A stretch of 64,000 nt of DNA from Ochotona curzoniae (taxonomy: Eukaryota > Chordata > Mammalia > Lagomorpha > Ochotonidae), in NCBI RefSeq assembly GCF_017591425.1, contig NW_024467119.1, forward strand, positions 25,579,001 to 25,643,000. The letters are read 5' to 3'. This document shows positions 31,866 through 44,300 of this stretch, piece by piece (position 1 is the first letter of the stretch; every line of letters begins with the position of its first letter). Below the pieces are notes generated by a model, which ran no database searches, had not been told where the DNA came from, and was given only the letters and a program-made list of their open reading frames with translations. The translations under genes were made by a program, and so were the position numbers.

Positions 31866-32189
31866 TTAAAAAAAAGAGATTTATTTATTTTATTACAAAG
31901 ATATACAGAGAGGAGCATAGACAGAAGATCTTCCATCCGATGATTCACTTCCCAAGTGACCGTAATGGCCGGTGCTGTGCCAATCTGAAGGCCAGGAGCC
32001 AGGAACCTCTTCCGGGTCTCAGGTTCAAGGTCCCAAAGCTTTGGGCCGTCCTCGACTGCTTTCCCAGGCCACAAGCAGGGAGCTGGATGGGAAGCAGGGC
32101 CTCCAGGATTAGAACAGGCGCCCATATGGGATCCCGGTGCGTTCAAGGCGAGGACTATAGCTCGCCTTTAGACCACACTGCCAGGCCCT
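31866..32189 (-). mobile_element. C-repeat SINE
   Basis: Full length, from 'gagatttatttattttatta' to 'ccacactgccaggccc', with a small deletion in the core near 32020. Confidence 0.9.
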
Positions 32190-32390
32190 CCCTTTGCATT
32201 CTCCTTTGCGGGATAGTATGAACTGAGGTTCCATTACTTACAGATATCCAAATCCCACTGAAGACTTTTCCCCCTCAACTGCCTTTTGTGCCCTTGTCCA
32301 AAAAGGAATCACATGTACATGTATCTGTTTCTGTAGGCTGTGTTCCACGACTCTGTGGGTCTAATACAAACTTCAAGTCTTCTTTGTTTT

Positions 32391-32702
32391 AAAAAGATTT
32401 ATTTATTTATTTATTTTATTTCAAAGTTGGAGAGAGAGGAAGATCTTCCATCCAATGATTCACTCCCTAAGTGACGCAATGGCTGGTGCTGCACCGATCC
32501 GAAGCCAGGAGCCAGGAACTTCCTCCAGGTCTCCCACGCAGGTGCAGGGTCCCAAGGCTTTGGGCCATCCTCGACTGCTTTCCCAGGCCACAAGCAGGGA
32601 GCTGGATGGGATGTGGGACCGCTGGGATTAGAGCCAGTGCCCATATGGGATCCTGGTACTTTCAAGGCGAGGACTTTAGTGGCTAGGCCATCGTGCCTGG
32701 CC
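32391..32702 (-). mobile_element. C-repeat SINE
   Basis: From 'aaaagatttatttatttat' to 'gccatcgtgcctggccc'. Part of the pyrimidine/purine tail segment is shortened. Confidence 0.9.
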
Positions 32703-32794
32703 CACCGATACGATCTTGACCAACTTAGCTTTATGTGTCTGACATCAAGTGAGTACTCTCCAACTTAGTTCTTTTTTTCGAAAAGTTTGTTTGG

Positions 32795-33090
32795 GGTGAG
32801 TATATTGCACAACAGGTTGAGTTGCTGTTTTTGATGACCACATCCCACGTTGGAGTGTCTGGAATCCCAGCTCCTGTTCAGATCCAGCTTCCTGCTATGC
32901 CTTCTGGGAGGCAGCAAATGGTAACCCAGATATAGGCATTTCTGCTTCCCACATGTGAGACCCAGACTGAGTGCCTTACTCCGACAACAGCCTGGCCCAG
33001 CCCCTGCTGTTGTGGACTTTCTGGGGAGAGAACCAGTGTATGGAACATACAGCTCTGTCAATCTGCTTTGCAAGTAAATAAAACTTCACA
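32795..33090 (+). mobile_element. Older C-repeat SINE
   Basis: 'acatcccacgttggagtgtc' head remnant, 'gagagaaccagtgtatgg', ending 'gcaagtaaataaaacttcac'. Confidence 0.65.
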
Positions 33091-33617
33091 TTACAAAAAA
33101 AGTCTTTGCTATTATGATTATCTTTTTCCACACAGACTTTATAATCAACTTGTCAGTTTCTATCAAAACTCCTGCTGGAATATTGACTGAAGTTATGTCA
33201 AGCTCAACTGGAGGAGACTAACTTCTTGCAATCTATGAACATGGTAGCTCTCTCCAGTGTTTCTGGATTAATTTTCATAAATACTTTCTGCTTTTAAGCA
33301 TAGATCTATTTTTATTTTACTGTATAAATCATTAAAAACTTCGACTTCTAAATGCTCATTGTTATTATGTAGAGATGTAACTCTCTTGCATAGTGACTTT
33401 AACAAACATATGTATCAATTTTATTGGCTTTCTCTTAAAATCATCTTATTGTATAAACAATACAATAACCTCAGATACTGCTGAATGAAATATGGTATTC
33501 CCGGTCTTGGAAGGAGACTGCATTTTCACCATTTGTTTGGGTGTCCTTTATAAAGTTTATTAAATTTCTTTTTAAGCATAAACGAGTGCTGAATTTTTCT
33601 CTGCCCTTTTTGTCTTT
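33091..33617. other. Intergenic, unlabelled
   Basis: A+T-rich. Possibly an old L1 fragment on the - strand ('catagatctatttttattttac'), not secure. Confidence 0.3.
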
Positions 33618-33958
33618 TAAAGATTTATTTTATTTCAAAGACTTATTTATTTTTATTGCAAAGTCAGATATACAGAGGAGGAGAGACAGAGAGGAAGATC
33701 TTCCAGCTGATGATTCACTCCCCAAGTGACACAATGGCCAGTGCTGAGCCAATCTGAAGGCAGGAGCCAGGAACTTTCTCCAGGTCTCCCATGCAGGTGC
33801 AGGGTCCCAACGCTTTGGGCCATCCTCAACTGCTTTCCCAGGCCACAAGCAAGGAGCTGGAAGGGAAATGGAGCTGCTGGGATTAGAACAGGCGCCCACA
33901 TGGGATTTTGTCATGTTCAAGGTGAGGACTTCAGTGGCTAGGCCACTGCACCAGGCCC
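33618..33958 (-). mobile_element. C-repeat SINE with doubled tail
   Basis: The tail motif occurs twice in succession ('aaagatttattttatttcaaag', then 'acttatttatttttattg'), suggesting insertion into or slippage within an earlier tail. Confidence 0.9.
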
Positions 33959-33959
33959 A

Positions 33960-34277
33960 TAAATATTTATTTTATTTTTATTGGAAAGTCAGACATACAG
34001 AGAGGAGAGAGGAAGATCTTTCGTCCAGTGAGTCATTCCCTGAATGACCGCAAAGGCCGGAGCTGCGTCAATCTGAAGGCAGGAGCCAGGAGCTTCTTCC
34101 TGGTCTCTCATGCAGGTGCAGGGTTCCAAGGCTTTGGGCCGTCCTTGACTGCTTTCCCAAGCCACAAGCAGGGAGCTGGATGGGAAGTGGGGCTGCCAGG
34201 GCACGAATCAGTGCCCATAAGGGATCTTGGTGTGTGCAAGGCGAGGACTTTAGCCACTAGGCTACTTTGCCAGACCC
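33960..34277 (-). mobile_element. C-repeat SINE, tandem with the previous copy
   Basis: Starts one base after the previous copy's head and has the same orientation. Ends 'ctactttgccagaccc'. Confidence 0.9.
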
Positions 34278-34389
34278 TTCCCTGTGTCTTTTGCAGGACA
34301 ATTTTTGACTTGTAATTCATATTAGCTCTTAAAGCATAAGATTGAACTGTTTTTCACATATCTGCAAAGTAATTTGCTGCAACTATGTT

Positions 34390-34712
34390 TTTAAAAAAAG
34401 GTTTATTTTTATTGCAAAGGCCAATTTACAGAGAGGAGAGACACAGAAACATCTTCCACTCGCTGGTTCACTCTCTAAATGGCTGCAACAGCTGGAGCTC
34501 AGCTGATCCAAAGCCAGCAGCAAGAAGCTTCTTCTGGGTCTCCCACGTGGGTACAGAATCCCAAGGCTTTGGGTCTTCCTCTCGTACTTTCTCATGCCAC
34601 AAACAGGGAGCTGGAAGGGAAGTGGAGCAGCTGGGACACAAAGTGGTGCTTCTATGGGAATCTGGACACGTGAAAGGCTAGGATTTAGCCATGGAGCCAT
34701 CTGCGCTGGGCC
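34390..34712 (-). mobile_element. C-repeat SINE
   Basis: From 'ttaaaaaaaggtttattttta' to 'gccatctgcgctgggccc'. Confidence 0.87.
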
Positions 34713-35167
34713 CGATTTATTTATATATTGCCAAATTTCATTTGGTAATATAATACATTAGTTACATTAGAGTTCTTGTGATTTTACAATAAATGTTCCT
34801 CTGAATATAGTTACTGCTTTTGAACACAATTTAAGAAGGTTTAAATGCTCCCACACAATTTACCATTTAGGAAACTTTTCACCAAAAAATCTATAGTTTT
34901 CCTCATAAAATCAATTGGATCAAAGAAGGCTCACATTTGTTCTAAAAGTGATAAAATGTGTATGGAGATCTAACACATACATTCTCTCACACAAGCCTTA
35001 AGTGATCTGCTTAACAGAAAACGACTCCAATAAGTAAAGAAGTTAACTAACTGGGTTCCCTGCAGAATCGTTGCTGTAGGGCTGCAGGATCTGATTTGAA
35101 GCTTTAGTTATGTAATAAGTATTCATTTTCTTAACTATTTGTGTTGCATAGCAACAAAAACGGAAAA
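34713..35167. other. Intergenic, unlabelled
   Basis: A+T-rich with no recognised element. Confidence 0.4.
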
Positions 35168-35450
35168 CTTTTAAAAATATATTTAGTTTTATTGGAAAGG
35201 CAGATTTACACAGAGAAACAGACAGAGAAATCTTCCACTCACTGGCTCACTACCCAAGTGACTGCAACAGCCAGAGCTGAACCAATCTGAAGTCAGGAGC
35301 CAGGAGCTTCTTCCAGGTCTCCCACATGGGCACAGGGTCTCAAGGCTTTGGGTCGTCCTCTACTGCTTTCCCAGGCCACAAGCAGGGAATTGGATGTGAA
35401 ATGGAGTAGCTGGGATATTTATGACACCCATATGGGATGTGAGCCTCCAA
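35168..35450 (-). mobile_element. C-repeat SINE, head truncated
   Basis: Clear up to 'cacccatatgggatgtgagcc'. The final head bases are missing. Confidence 0.8.
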
Positions 35451-35564
35451 AACTTTTCTAAAGATGATTTTTATTCACATTTTACGTAGGATTGAGAAAG
35501 TATCAGTTGTTCAATACCCAGAATTGGGAGAGCTAATTCTTCATTGAGAGGATATCCCAGATTA

Positions 35565-35828
35565 TGGGCAAACACTGCAGTGTAGTGGGAAAAGCCACAT
35601 GTGATTTCAGCACCCCATATGGGCACTGGTTCAATTTCCCAGCTTTTCCACTTCCAGTCCAGCTCCTGGCTAAGGTGTGGAGGAAAGCTGCAGGGCAGTG
35701 GCCCCATTGCTTGGTTCTCTGCATCCATGTAGGAGATCTGGCTGAAAATCCTGGCTTCGACCTGACCCAGCCATGTGGAGTAGCTCTCTGCCTTTCTTTC
35801 TCTTTCTGTACTTTAAAATAAACAAATC
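35565..35828 (+). mobile_element. Older C-repeat SINE
   Basis: 'caccccatatgggcactgg', 'cagtccagctcctggctaag', ending 'actttaaaataaacaaatc'. Confidence 0.7.
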
Positions 35829-36049
35829 AGTATTCTTTTTCAATTACATAATAAAAAAAAGTGGATTGAGTTTTTCCACTTAAAGTGAGGGATAGAAAAT
35901 ACTCTCATTTCAAAACAATTTGTTAATTGCGTTTTCAAAAGTAATGTCAAATCTCCTTGAGAATTAGATAATATGAAAGTATTTTTGCATGTGAACTGGT
36001 TAAATAAATGTGTAAATAAACTGAAGAAAAAATGCAAAACCTTTTTTTT

Positions 36050-38106
36050 TACAGAATAGTATAAATGTTTATTTTTTCTGTATGATTTTTTTCACTGTCC
36101 TGTTTTTACAATATAGAAAAGTGTATTCTTTGAATAGCTCTAGTAAATATAAATTTAATTTTTCTACTTTGGGGTGTAAATAGAGCTAAAAAATTATATA
36201 CCCAACCCTCCCCAAAAAGTCTTTTAAAATTGTTGAGTTAATGTGGTTTATAATCTTGTTCAGCAATTTGATGCAAATGCCTAAATACAAAAAGTCATTT
36301 AGTAGGAACTACCCAGGAAGGAAAAGGCTTAATACTTAGATAGCTTCTTGAAAAATCAGAAAAACTAATAGCATTTGATTGCACCTTCAAATTTTTACAA
36401 GCAAAACATTCTCAAGCAATGCCATCATACATAATCTACAACTGCAGTTGAAATTTCACAAACACTTTCTGCACACTGTATATAAATACACATCACAACA
36501 GGACAATTAGAATTAACACAGAGTATGTACAAAATGAACAAAGTTTAGGTTTAGACCAAAAACTTATTGCAATCTTTTGAAAAATAACTTGATTAGATAT
36601 TTTATCCTCTTACACTAATTTACATTTATACAAATTTTAATTAAACAGACTATGATCGAGGTGCTAACAATATTTGCACTATCTACATTTAGAGTTACTG
36701 CACTATAATTTTATAAATCCTGACTTCAAAAGGAAGATATTTTAATGAATAACGGAGTCCTTTTTCAGATTACTTAAGCTATTTCCTATATCTTGAATGT
36801 CCATATGAACATATATACAGAATACATACACCTACAGAGTCCTTGCAGGAAGCGGTATAATCACACACCGATCATCACTGAGAATTAAGGTAACAGAAAA
36901 AAAAAATATCCCTCAATTACAACATGATTTTTTTCTTGTCACAAAATCAAGAGGCCTACTATAATAGCCTCCTAAATTCATGGCTTTTGAAATCTGAATT
37001 TCTAAAAATGATTTAAATAATTCCTTCCCTCATCACCCTCAACTTTACAAATCACTAACTAGAAAATGATGCCACAATTAAAAATTTCCTTACGGAAGAA
37101 ATGCCACTGTAATGGCGAACGCTTTGTTAGGAGGCTGGTTCAGCAAATCCAGGAAGTGGTTTGAAACCGCTGGAACTCAGAAGCCTACAAGTAAGTTTGT
37201 AGAGATGGAAAATTCCTCCCCTAAATTCATCTCTCTCAATGTCAATATTCCTTATTTATCCATCTAAGCCAAGTTATATACTTCATGTGAGGTTTTATGT
37301 CATTATATAATAAAAATATCCCTACTTTTATTCACAAGCACCTTTCATTTTCATGGAACCCAGTAATCACTCTGACAATTTCTTAGCATCTCAAAAACAT
37401 ACCACCTCATGGAAAGAAAATGAAGACGCTCTGTAATATTTATCTAGAAACACAATGCCAGAATTGAGATTTACTGTTCCTTAAGGTTTTATAGTTTTTT
37501 TTTTAACTTATTTTAAAAGTGTGCCTAGGAACTGCTTCCCTTCTGAGAATCCCAAAATGACAACAGATTATTTTAGAATCTGCCCTAAAAAGCTAATTCT
37601 TAAAAATAACAGTACTTTTGTCAACACAGCCTATGATTAGCATACATTTCCTGTAATGTTGTTGATATAGATAGTCCATCTGTATGTGGTCTACATCTAG
37701 TACCAAAGAATGACGGGGTAAGGCTCAGGCTGCGTTGGCTTTTCCTACTGAACAAAGTGATACGACGCCATACAGTATAAATTATAGTGTAGTAATTTAT
37801 AAATGCTCTTTGTCAATAGAATCAGAAGGAGAGAACATCTAAATCTCAGGAAACCCAAGCAAGTTAAAAATCTATCATACAACAAAGAAAAATTCAATTT
37901 AGAAGGGGCATAAGCAGATTTAACCAAGATTTAAAATGCACTAATTTCTTCATTTAAAATCTTTGCTTTCAATGTTATAATTTCAGATCTCTTAAAAATA
38001 AGGACCAAATTAAAATACAGTAATTGCTGAACTATGTGCCAGAAAACCAAGTGTCCCTGCACCTTATACGTCCTGCACAGTGGCACTGACGAGTCCTTGG
38101 GCGGGG
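36050..38106 (-). other. LIN54: LIN54 3'UTR
   Basis: About 2 kb between the LIN54 stop and the candidate poly(A) signal. It is A+T-rich and entirely free of SINEs, unlike the sequence on its distal side. That contrast supports transcribed, constrained UTR sequence. The exact 3' end is inferred. Confidence 0.6.
36068..36073 (-). terminator. LIN54: Candidate LIN54 poly(A) signal
   Basis: 'tttatt' on the + strand, AATAAA on the - strand, at the distal edge of the SINE-free block. Other hexamers exist closer to the stop, so alternative ends are possible. Confidence 0.4.
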
Positions 38107-38308
38107 TTAGCAGTGCATGGCACAAGGATCACTCTTGGCTTTCCCCGCAGAGCTGATGACGCTCATCAAGCAACGGCCAAACTCCTCCAGGATCATGCGC
38201 TCTGCGGCTGCCTTGGACGATCCCTTCTTGTCGGCCTGTTCCGCCTGGGCAAGGAGGCAGTTACACGTGGCTTCTGCAACCTCCTTGGTTACAAACGTGA
38301 AGGGCAAC
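38107..38308 (-). CDS. LIN54: LIN54 last coding exon
   Basis: Starts [15 protein letters not shown] after the split Lys codon and ends SDPCAMHC then TAA. This is the C-terminal helical region that contacts the MuvB partner LIN52/LIN37 surface in the family. Compared with human as I recall it, KKGKSK is KKGSSK here and CAMNC is CAMHC. Confidence 0.96.
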
Positions 38309-41300
38309 CTGGAATGAGTTTTGAGAGAAAGAAAAAGCCAATGATGCTACTGAGCGAGAACAGAAGTGGCTAAAGTCTCCCATCTTGTTTGCACAGCGAG
38401 CACCAGCATACCATAAAGGGTTTCCAAAAGGCAGATCTGCTTTGTCACTAGGCATAGTTTAAAAATACGGTACAGAATATACAACATTTATGATTCACTC
38501 CATAGACAAAGTTACTTATAACTAAAATATGTAATTGTACAGACTAAAATTTCTGTGACTCAAGTCCTTCCATGAATGCAAACTGCGTGCGTGCAGTGTT
38601 TGACTAAAGTTTTACTCACTGTTTCCCCTGTAGCTAGAACAGTGCTTGATGCAGAGACATTCCATGAATAGTTGCTGAATCAATACATATTATTGGATCC
38701 TGGAGGCCCTATCTGATGTAACAGTAAAAACAAAGCCTCTCATGTTGTTTAAAACAAACAGCAGATGAAGCATGCCACAATTCTTCAATGTCCCATCACG
38801 ACACGCAAAAGCAAGCAATGGGAAAGCGATCACCAGTGTGCACAGAGTTTGATTCATAAGGATCTAGACTACTGAGTGTTACATCGGAACAATCCTTCCC
38901 GAGGGCTTGCTGTACTGCAGCCACACCAACCCTCACAGCCTGACAGATTCAACCAGGAAACCTCACCTAACCACCACCTCAACAACTTCAGGAAGCAGTC
39001 ACTAACAGAAGCAGGCTGCAATGGCAACTGAACATGGCAATCTGAAATCAGGCCTATTATCCCAAGAGAAGGGAGCCGAAAAAGTAACTGAGGTACCTGA
39101 ATGGAAACCTTCAGAATGCAAAGAGGCACTTTAAATTAGAAATACTGTAACATGCAGATTATAATTCACATGACAATAATGTTGGTATAATACCACTCCA
39201 TAATTGGTCTTGCCACATAATAAAAATTTTATAATGAAATATTTGGAAACTACAGAAAAGTAGAGAAAAAATAATTCAGGGGTCTGTTACTCAAAACAAA
39301 GGCTTACCCTACTAAATTATACAGTTGTTTGTATATTTCTGATTATGCCATATAATTTTGGTTTTGCTACATAGCATAAACATTATCTCTCGGTTGAGAA
39401 ATTGACTGCACATATTTTACTGCTGCATTATCTATAATGTTCACATGGAGGTGAGATTTAATAACCTAAAGAATTATTTAAAAACTTAGAAATGATTCTA
39501 ATTAAGGTGTCCAAGCTTTTCCACTTTTTATCATTAGAGAACTACTTGCTGCCATTAAGTTGTCAAGAGCTCTTTAGAAATACTGAGGGGTGGTGCTGTG
39601 GCACAGCAAGTAAAGCTGTGCCTCAGGTGCTGGCTAGACTCCCGAAGGCATCAATTCTGGTCTAGCTCCCTGCTGATACTTCTGGGAAAGCAATGGAAGA
39701 TGGCCCAAGGGCTTGGGCCCCTGCATCTATATAAGAGAACCAGAAGAGGCTCCTGGATCCTGCACTGTGACTGGCTCAGCTCCTACTGTTACAATCATTT
39801 GAGGAGTGAACCAGTGGATGGTTTACTCTCTCTTGCTCTCTCTAACATTGCCTTTCTGATGAATAGGTCTTTAAAAAAGAAAGAAAAAAATTATGTATGC
39901 AACATTTTTTCTACTAAAAAAACAAAACAAACAAAAAACAAAAGCCTTAATTAAGTACCGAAGAACTTTGTAAAACAGATCCAAGTTCAAACTGCAAGCC
40001 ACAATGCATCAGGCTAACAAGTGATGGGGACTCCTCGTGGTCACCTGAAATGGTTATTTTAAGGAGAAGAAAACAGAGGCCTAGAAAGGTGAAGTGTTTA
40101 ATTTGCAAACTACTAACAGCAAAGACTAAAGTATCTAAACTCAGGGCTACCTGACATCAAGGGTCACTCTTTTCTGGCTGGGGGGCACGTACTGTGATGG
40201 TTAGGATGCCATTTGTGCTACTTGCATCCACTTTTCTTTCATTAATTTTTTAAAGGTTTTTATCTATTTTCGTTTAAAAGGCAGAGTTAGAAAAAGGGAA
40301 GCAGAGCGATCTTCTACCCACTGCCCCAACCCCCAAAATGGCCAAAACAGCCGGAGCTGAGCTGATCTGAAGCCAGGAGCATTCTCCAGGTCTCCCATGT
40401 TGCTGCAGGGGCCTAACAACTTCTCCACTACCTCCCCAGGTCATCAGCAGGCAGCTGGATCAAAACTGAAGCAGCAAAGAATCAAACCAATATTCACATG
40501 GAATGTCAGCACACAGAGAGTGGCTTAGCTCCCATGACATGGCACCAGTCTCTGGTTCTACTTTTGACCCAGCTTCCTGTTAAAGTACACCATGGGACAC
40601 AGCGAGTGACAGCCTAAGTATGTGGACCTCTACCAATCACAGACAGAGCTGGAATAAGTTTCCAGCTGCTGACTTCAGACTGACCTAGCCACAGGCATTG
40701 TGGACACTTAGAAAATGAATCAGTGGATGGAAGAACACACTTGATTTCTCTGTTTCTGCCCTTTAAATAAAATAAAAAGAAGTAAATTTCAAGGTCAACC
40801 TTTTCTATCTTAGAGTTCAGGAGCCTAACAAAAAAGAAAATAATAAAGATTCTAGTAATAAACAGTGATGGGTGGTTCACTTGATGAAGAAGGTGTTCCA
40901 AGGACATAAAACAAACAAACAAACAAACAAACAAAAGGTAAGCAAATGCAAAAATGTGAAACATGCTATCATGTATTTAGAACCTGATATTCTTATGGAT
41001 TTTTCTTAATGTCAAGATTTACTTATTTATTTGAAATGCAAAGCAACAGAGAAAAACAAAAAGGGAGAGTGAGACTCTTCCATAGGCTGTTTCACTCCCC
41101 AAATAGCTGCGACAGCTAGGTAACAGCTTAGGCTGGGATGACCAAAGCCAGAAGACAAAAAAACTCCACCAGGGGCCCAGTTACTTAGGTCATCCTCAGC
41201 AGCCTTCCCAAGCACACTAGCAGGAAGCTGGATGGGAAACAGAGCAGATGGGACTGAAACCAGTACTCCCACATGGGATGCCAACATCACAGCCAGTGGC

Positions 41301-44300
41301 TCAGCATTCTGTGCTATAACACATCTCATCTTAGTAGGCAGAAACCCAATTAAAACAAGCATAGCAAGCTAAGACATTACCATACATTGCAGAATCACAC
41401 GATCCAACAGTAGTTTTTCTGCTGACTTTAAAATCTCTTTATGGTAAGTAACAGTGAGGGGAAAAAATGCAAAAATCATGTCTGCAGCAACTAAAAAGAA
41501 ATTCAACTTTGCTCCAAAAAAAGGACCTATCAAAATTAAATATTTGAGAAATGCTATAAAAATACTATAAATACTATAAAAATATTGACTTGACACTTAC
41601 TTTCCTCCTCCACTATTCAAAGTTGGTGCTGGCCTGGTGAGCAAGTCCGAAATTTGGGAGGATAACTTGGTCTTGGCTGCAGTTTGCTGCTGCACCCGGA
41701 CCTCAGCCGCATCTGCCAAGTGCATCAACGTCTTTCTCTCAGGGCTTTCTTCAAAATTCTTACAGCCAATACATTTGCATATTGAGGAACACATTATTTT
41801 AGCCTAAAAGATTTACAAACATAAACAAAGAATTACTGTAAGTAGGTTTCACAACTAAATGAACAGATGTTAAGACTACTACAAAAGTTTACTGGAATCA
41901 GAAGGTAAGTTGATTTAGGTATTTCTTTTTGAAGTACCCTCAAAAATAGCATCACCTGGTCCACCAGCGTTAGGATGCGCTGGAAGCCTCTCTTACTGAC
42001 ACACTCAATGGGTTAACTATGCACAGACAGCAGTTGGACAGTGGCTGCACAATGCTTGTGCTTAAGGTCTTCCATGTGAACTTACCTCACCAAGAACATA
42101 AATATTTCCTTCCTGATAACATGTACATATCGTAACAAATATGAATGGCACATTGCAATACTAAAAATAAGGCTATTCAATCATCTCAGGCAAATCACCA
42201 TTAACATACTGGTGACCCCTCTTCCAATTACGCAATTTACATTAGAGGTACCTCCCAGTTGCTATTTTTATTATAGCTGCTTTCCCTTGCTGAATTTGGT
42301 CCACAGATTAACAAAACTCACCAAAAATAACACTATTTCTTTAATGTAAAAATCCATAAATGTAAGTATTTATGTGAAAAAAAACAGAGCTTATATGTAG
42401 ATAACTTTTTCGTTGCTTTAAGTTCACATAATCATATGCCAATTATTCTACACCTTGCTTTTCTTCTTTTGTTTTTTTTTTAAAGATTTATTTATTTTTA
42501 TTACAAAATGAGATATACAGAGAGGAAGAGAGACAGAGAGGAAGATCTTCCATCTGATGATTCACTCCCCAAGTGAACCACAACGGCTGATACTATGCCG
42601 ATCTGAAGCCAGGATCCAGGAACTTCTTCCAGGTCTCCCACGTGGGTGCAGGGTCCCAAAGCTTTGGGCCATCCTCGACTGCTTTCCCAGGCCACAAGCA
42701 GAGAGCTGGATGGGAAGTGGAGCTGCTGGGATTAGAACCGGTGCCCATATGGGATCCCGGGGCGTTCAAGGCGAGGACTTTAGCTGCTAGGCCACACCGC
42801 TGGGCCCCTTCTTCTTTTTTAAATCTTGTTTTTCTTACAGTTCAACTCGAAGGACTGTTTGCCTCCAATCACCTGTCACAGTCTCAATTCCTTTGAAGGG
42901 CTGATATGATGTGCCACATCTAATGGGTACTGACAGCTTGATCAACAGGTGGTTGTTCCCAGGTTTTTGAAACAGGTACCATCAAGGATGTACTAAACGA
43001 TTTATGCTTTTATTTCACCAGGCAAGATTTCTACTATTAGGTTTATTTTTCCTAGGTTATATGTGTTTTGAATTTTAAAAATGTGGCTAAGTTACTTTTC
43101 CAGGAGGCTGTAACACCTTACTTCTCATTAGCAATGTACAGAAGGAAGCTTCTCCCACACCCCCTCCCAAATGGACGCATTAGTTCTTAATATTTTCGAG
43201 TTAGGTTAGTCTACCTTTCCCTGACTCGTACTGAATTTGAGTATCTCTTGCCAGCTATACCTTCAGTGAATTCTGGTCAATTTTAACAAACAAAATAACT
43301 ATCCTTTCTCTCTATAGCGTCTGGCAAAAGATGGACTACAGTATGAACAAATATATCTACTCCTTTTTAAAAAAATTTTATTTTTGATAATTTTTTAAAA
43401 ATTTTATTTATTTATTGGAAAGTCAGATATACAGAGAGGAGGAGAGACAGAGAAGATCTTCCATCCGATGATTCACTCCCCAAGTGAGCTGCAACGGCTG
43501 ATGCTATACCAATCCAAAGCCAGGATCCAGGAATTTCTTCCTGGTATCCCACACGGGTGCAGGGTCCCAAGGCTTTGGGCCATCCCCGACTGGTTTCCCA
43601 GGCCACAAGCAGGGAGCTGGATGGGAAGTGGAGCTGCCAGGATTAGAACCGGAACTCATATGGGATCCTGGTGCATTCAAGGCGAGGACTTTAGCTGCTA
43701 GGCCACGCCGCTGGGCCCTATTTTTGATAATTTTTACATATTTTATTAGGGTGTGATGAGTCAAGGGATGAAGCAAAGTGGGTGAGAACATTGTTTTCAC
43801 ATTCTTTTTGTCCTTATTGTATACGAGGGAGGTGAGACAGAAGGGGAGAAGCACATCCAGCCTCTCACCCATCCCACGGTCCCTGATGTGGGACATCCTG
43901 TGAGTGTCCTGCTCAAGTGGTTTTGATAGTTCAACAGTTCTGGATTGCTGTCGATCTTGTCACTCCAATCACGTTGAGATCTCTTCAGAATCCACTGGCT
44001 GACACAGTTCACCTTAGTCTCCATTTGCCCAGGTATTCACTGCCAACTCTTGATTGGGGTAGTTCATCAATTTGCTCTGTCCTCTGTCCTCTGTCATGGT
44101 ACCAGGTGTCCTCTGCAGGCTCCAATGTACTGCCATATCCTCCAAGTGCATTTGGATATGCTGTCCACTGCTCTAAGCCACTGATGAGGCCTAGCTCTGA
44201 TACATGAACTCTATGGTCAAACCATGGAACCTGCAATTCTCTCCATGGTTGGAGTTCTGAGTCTGCCAGTTCAGTTGGGGGGATCCCCAAAGAAACTTTG

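Noticed and set aside
31820..32146. Many 60-130 codon frames sharing [21 protein letters not shown] text
   Set aside because: They are translations of the C-repeat SINE core in different copies, not a gene family.
32391..34712. Regularly spaced similar blocks resembling a repeat array
   Set aside because: Spacing and orientation vary and each block is an independent dispersed SINE; nothing like a CRISPR array.
43504..43896. 130-codon open frames at 43.5-44.4 kb
   Set aside because: They read through a SINE and an L1 3'UTR and have no coding homology.
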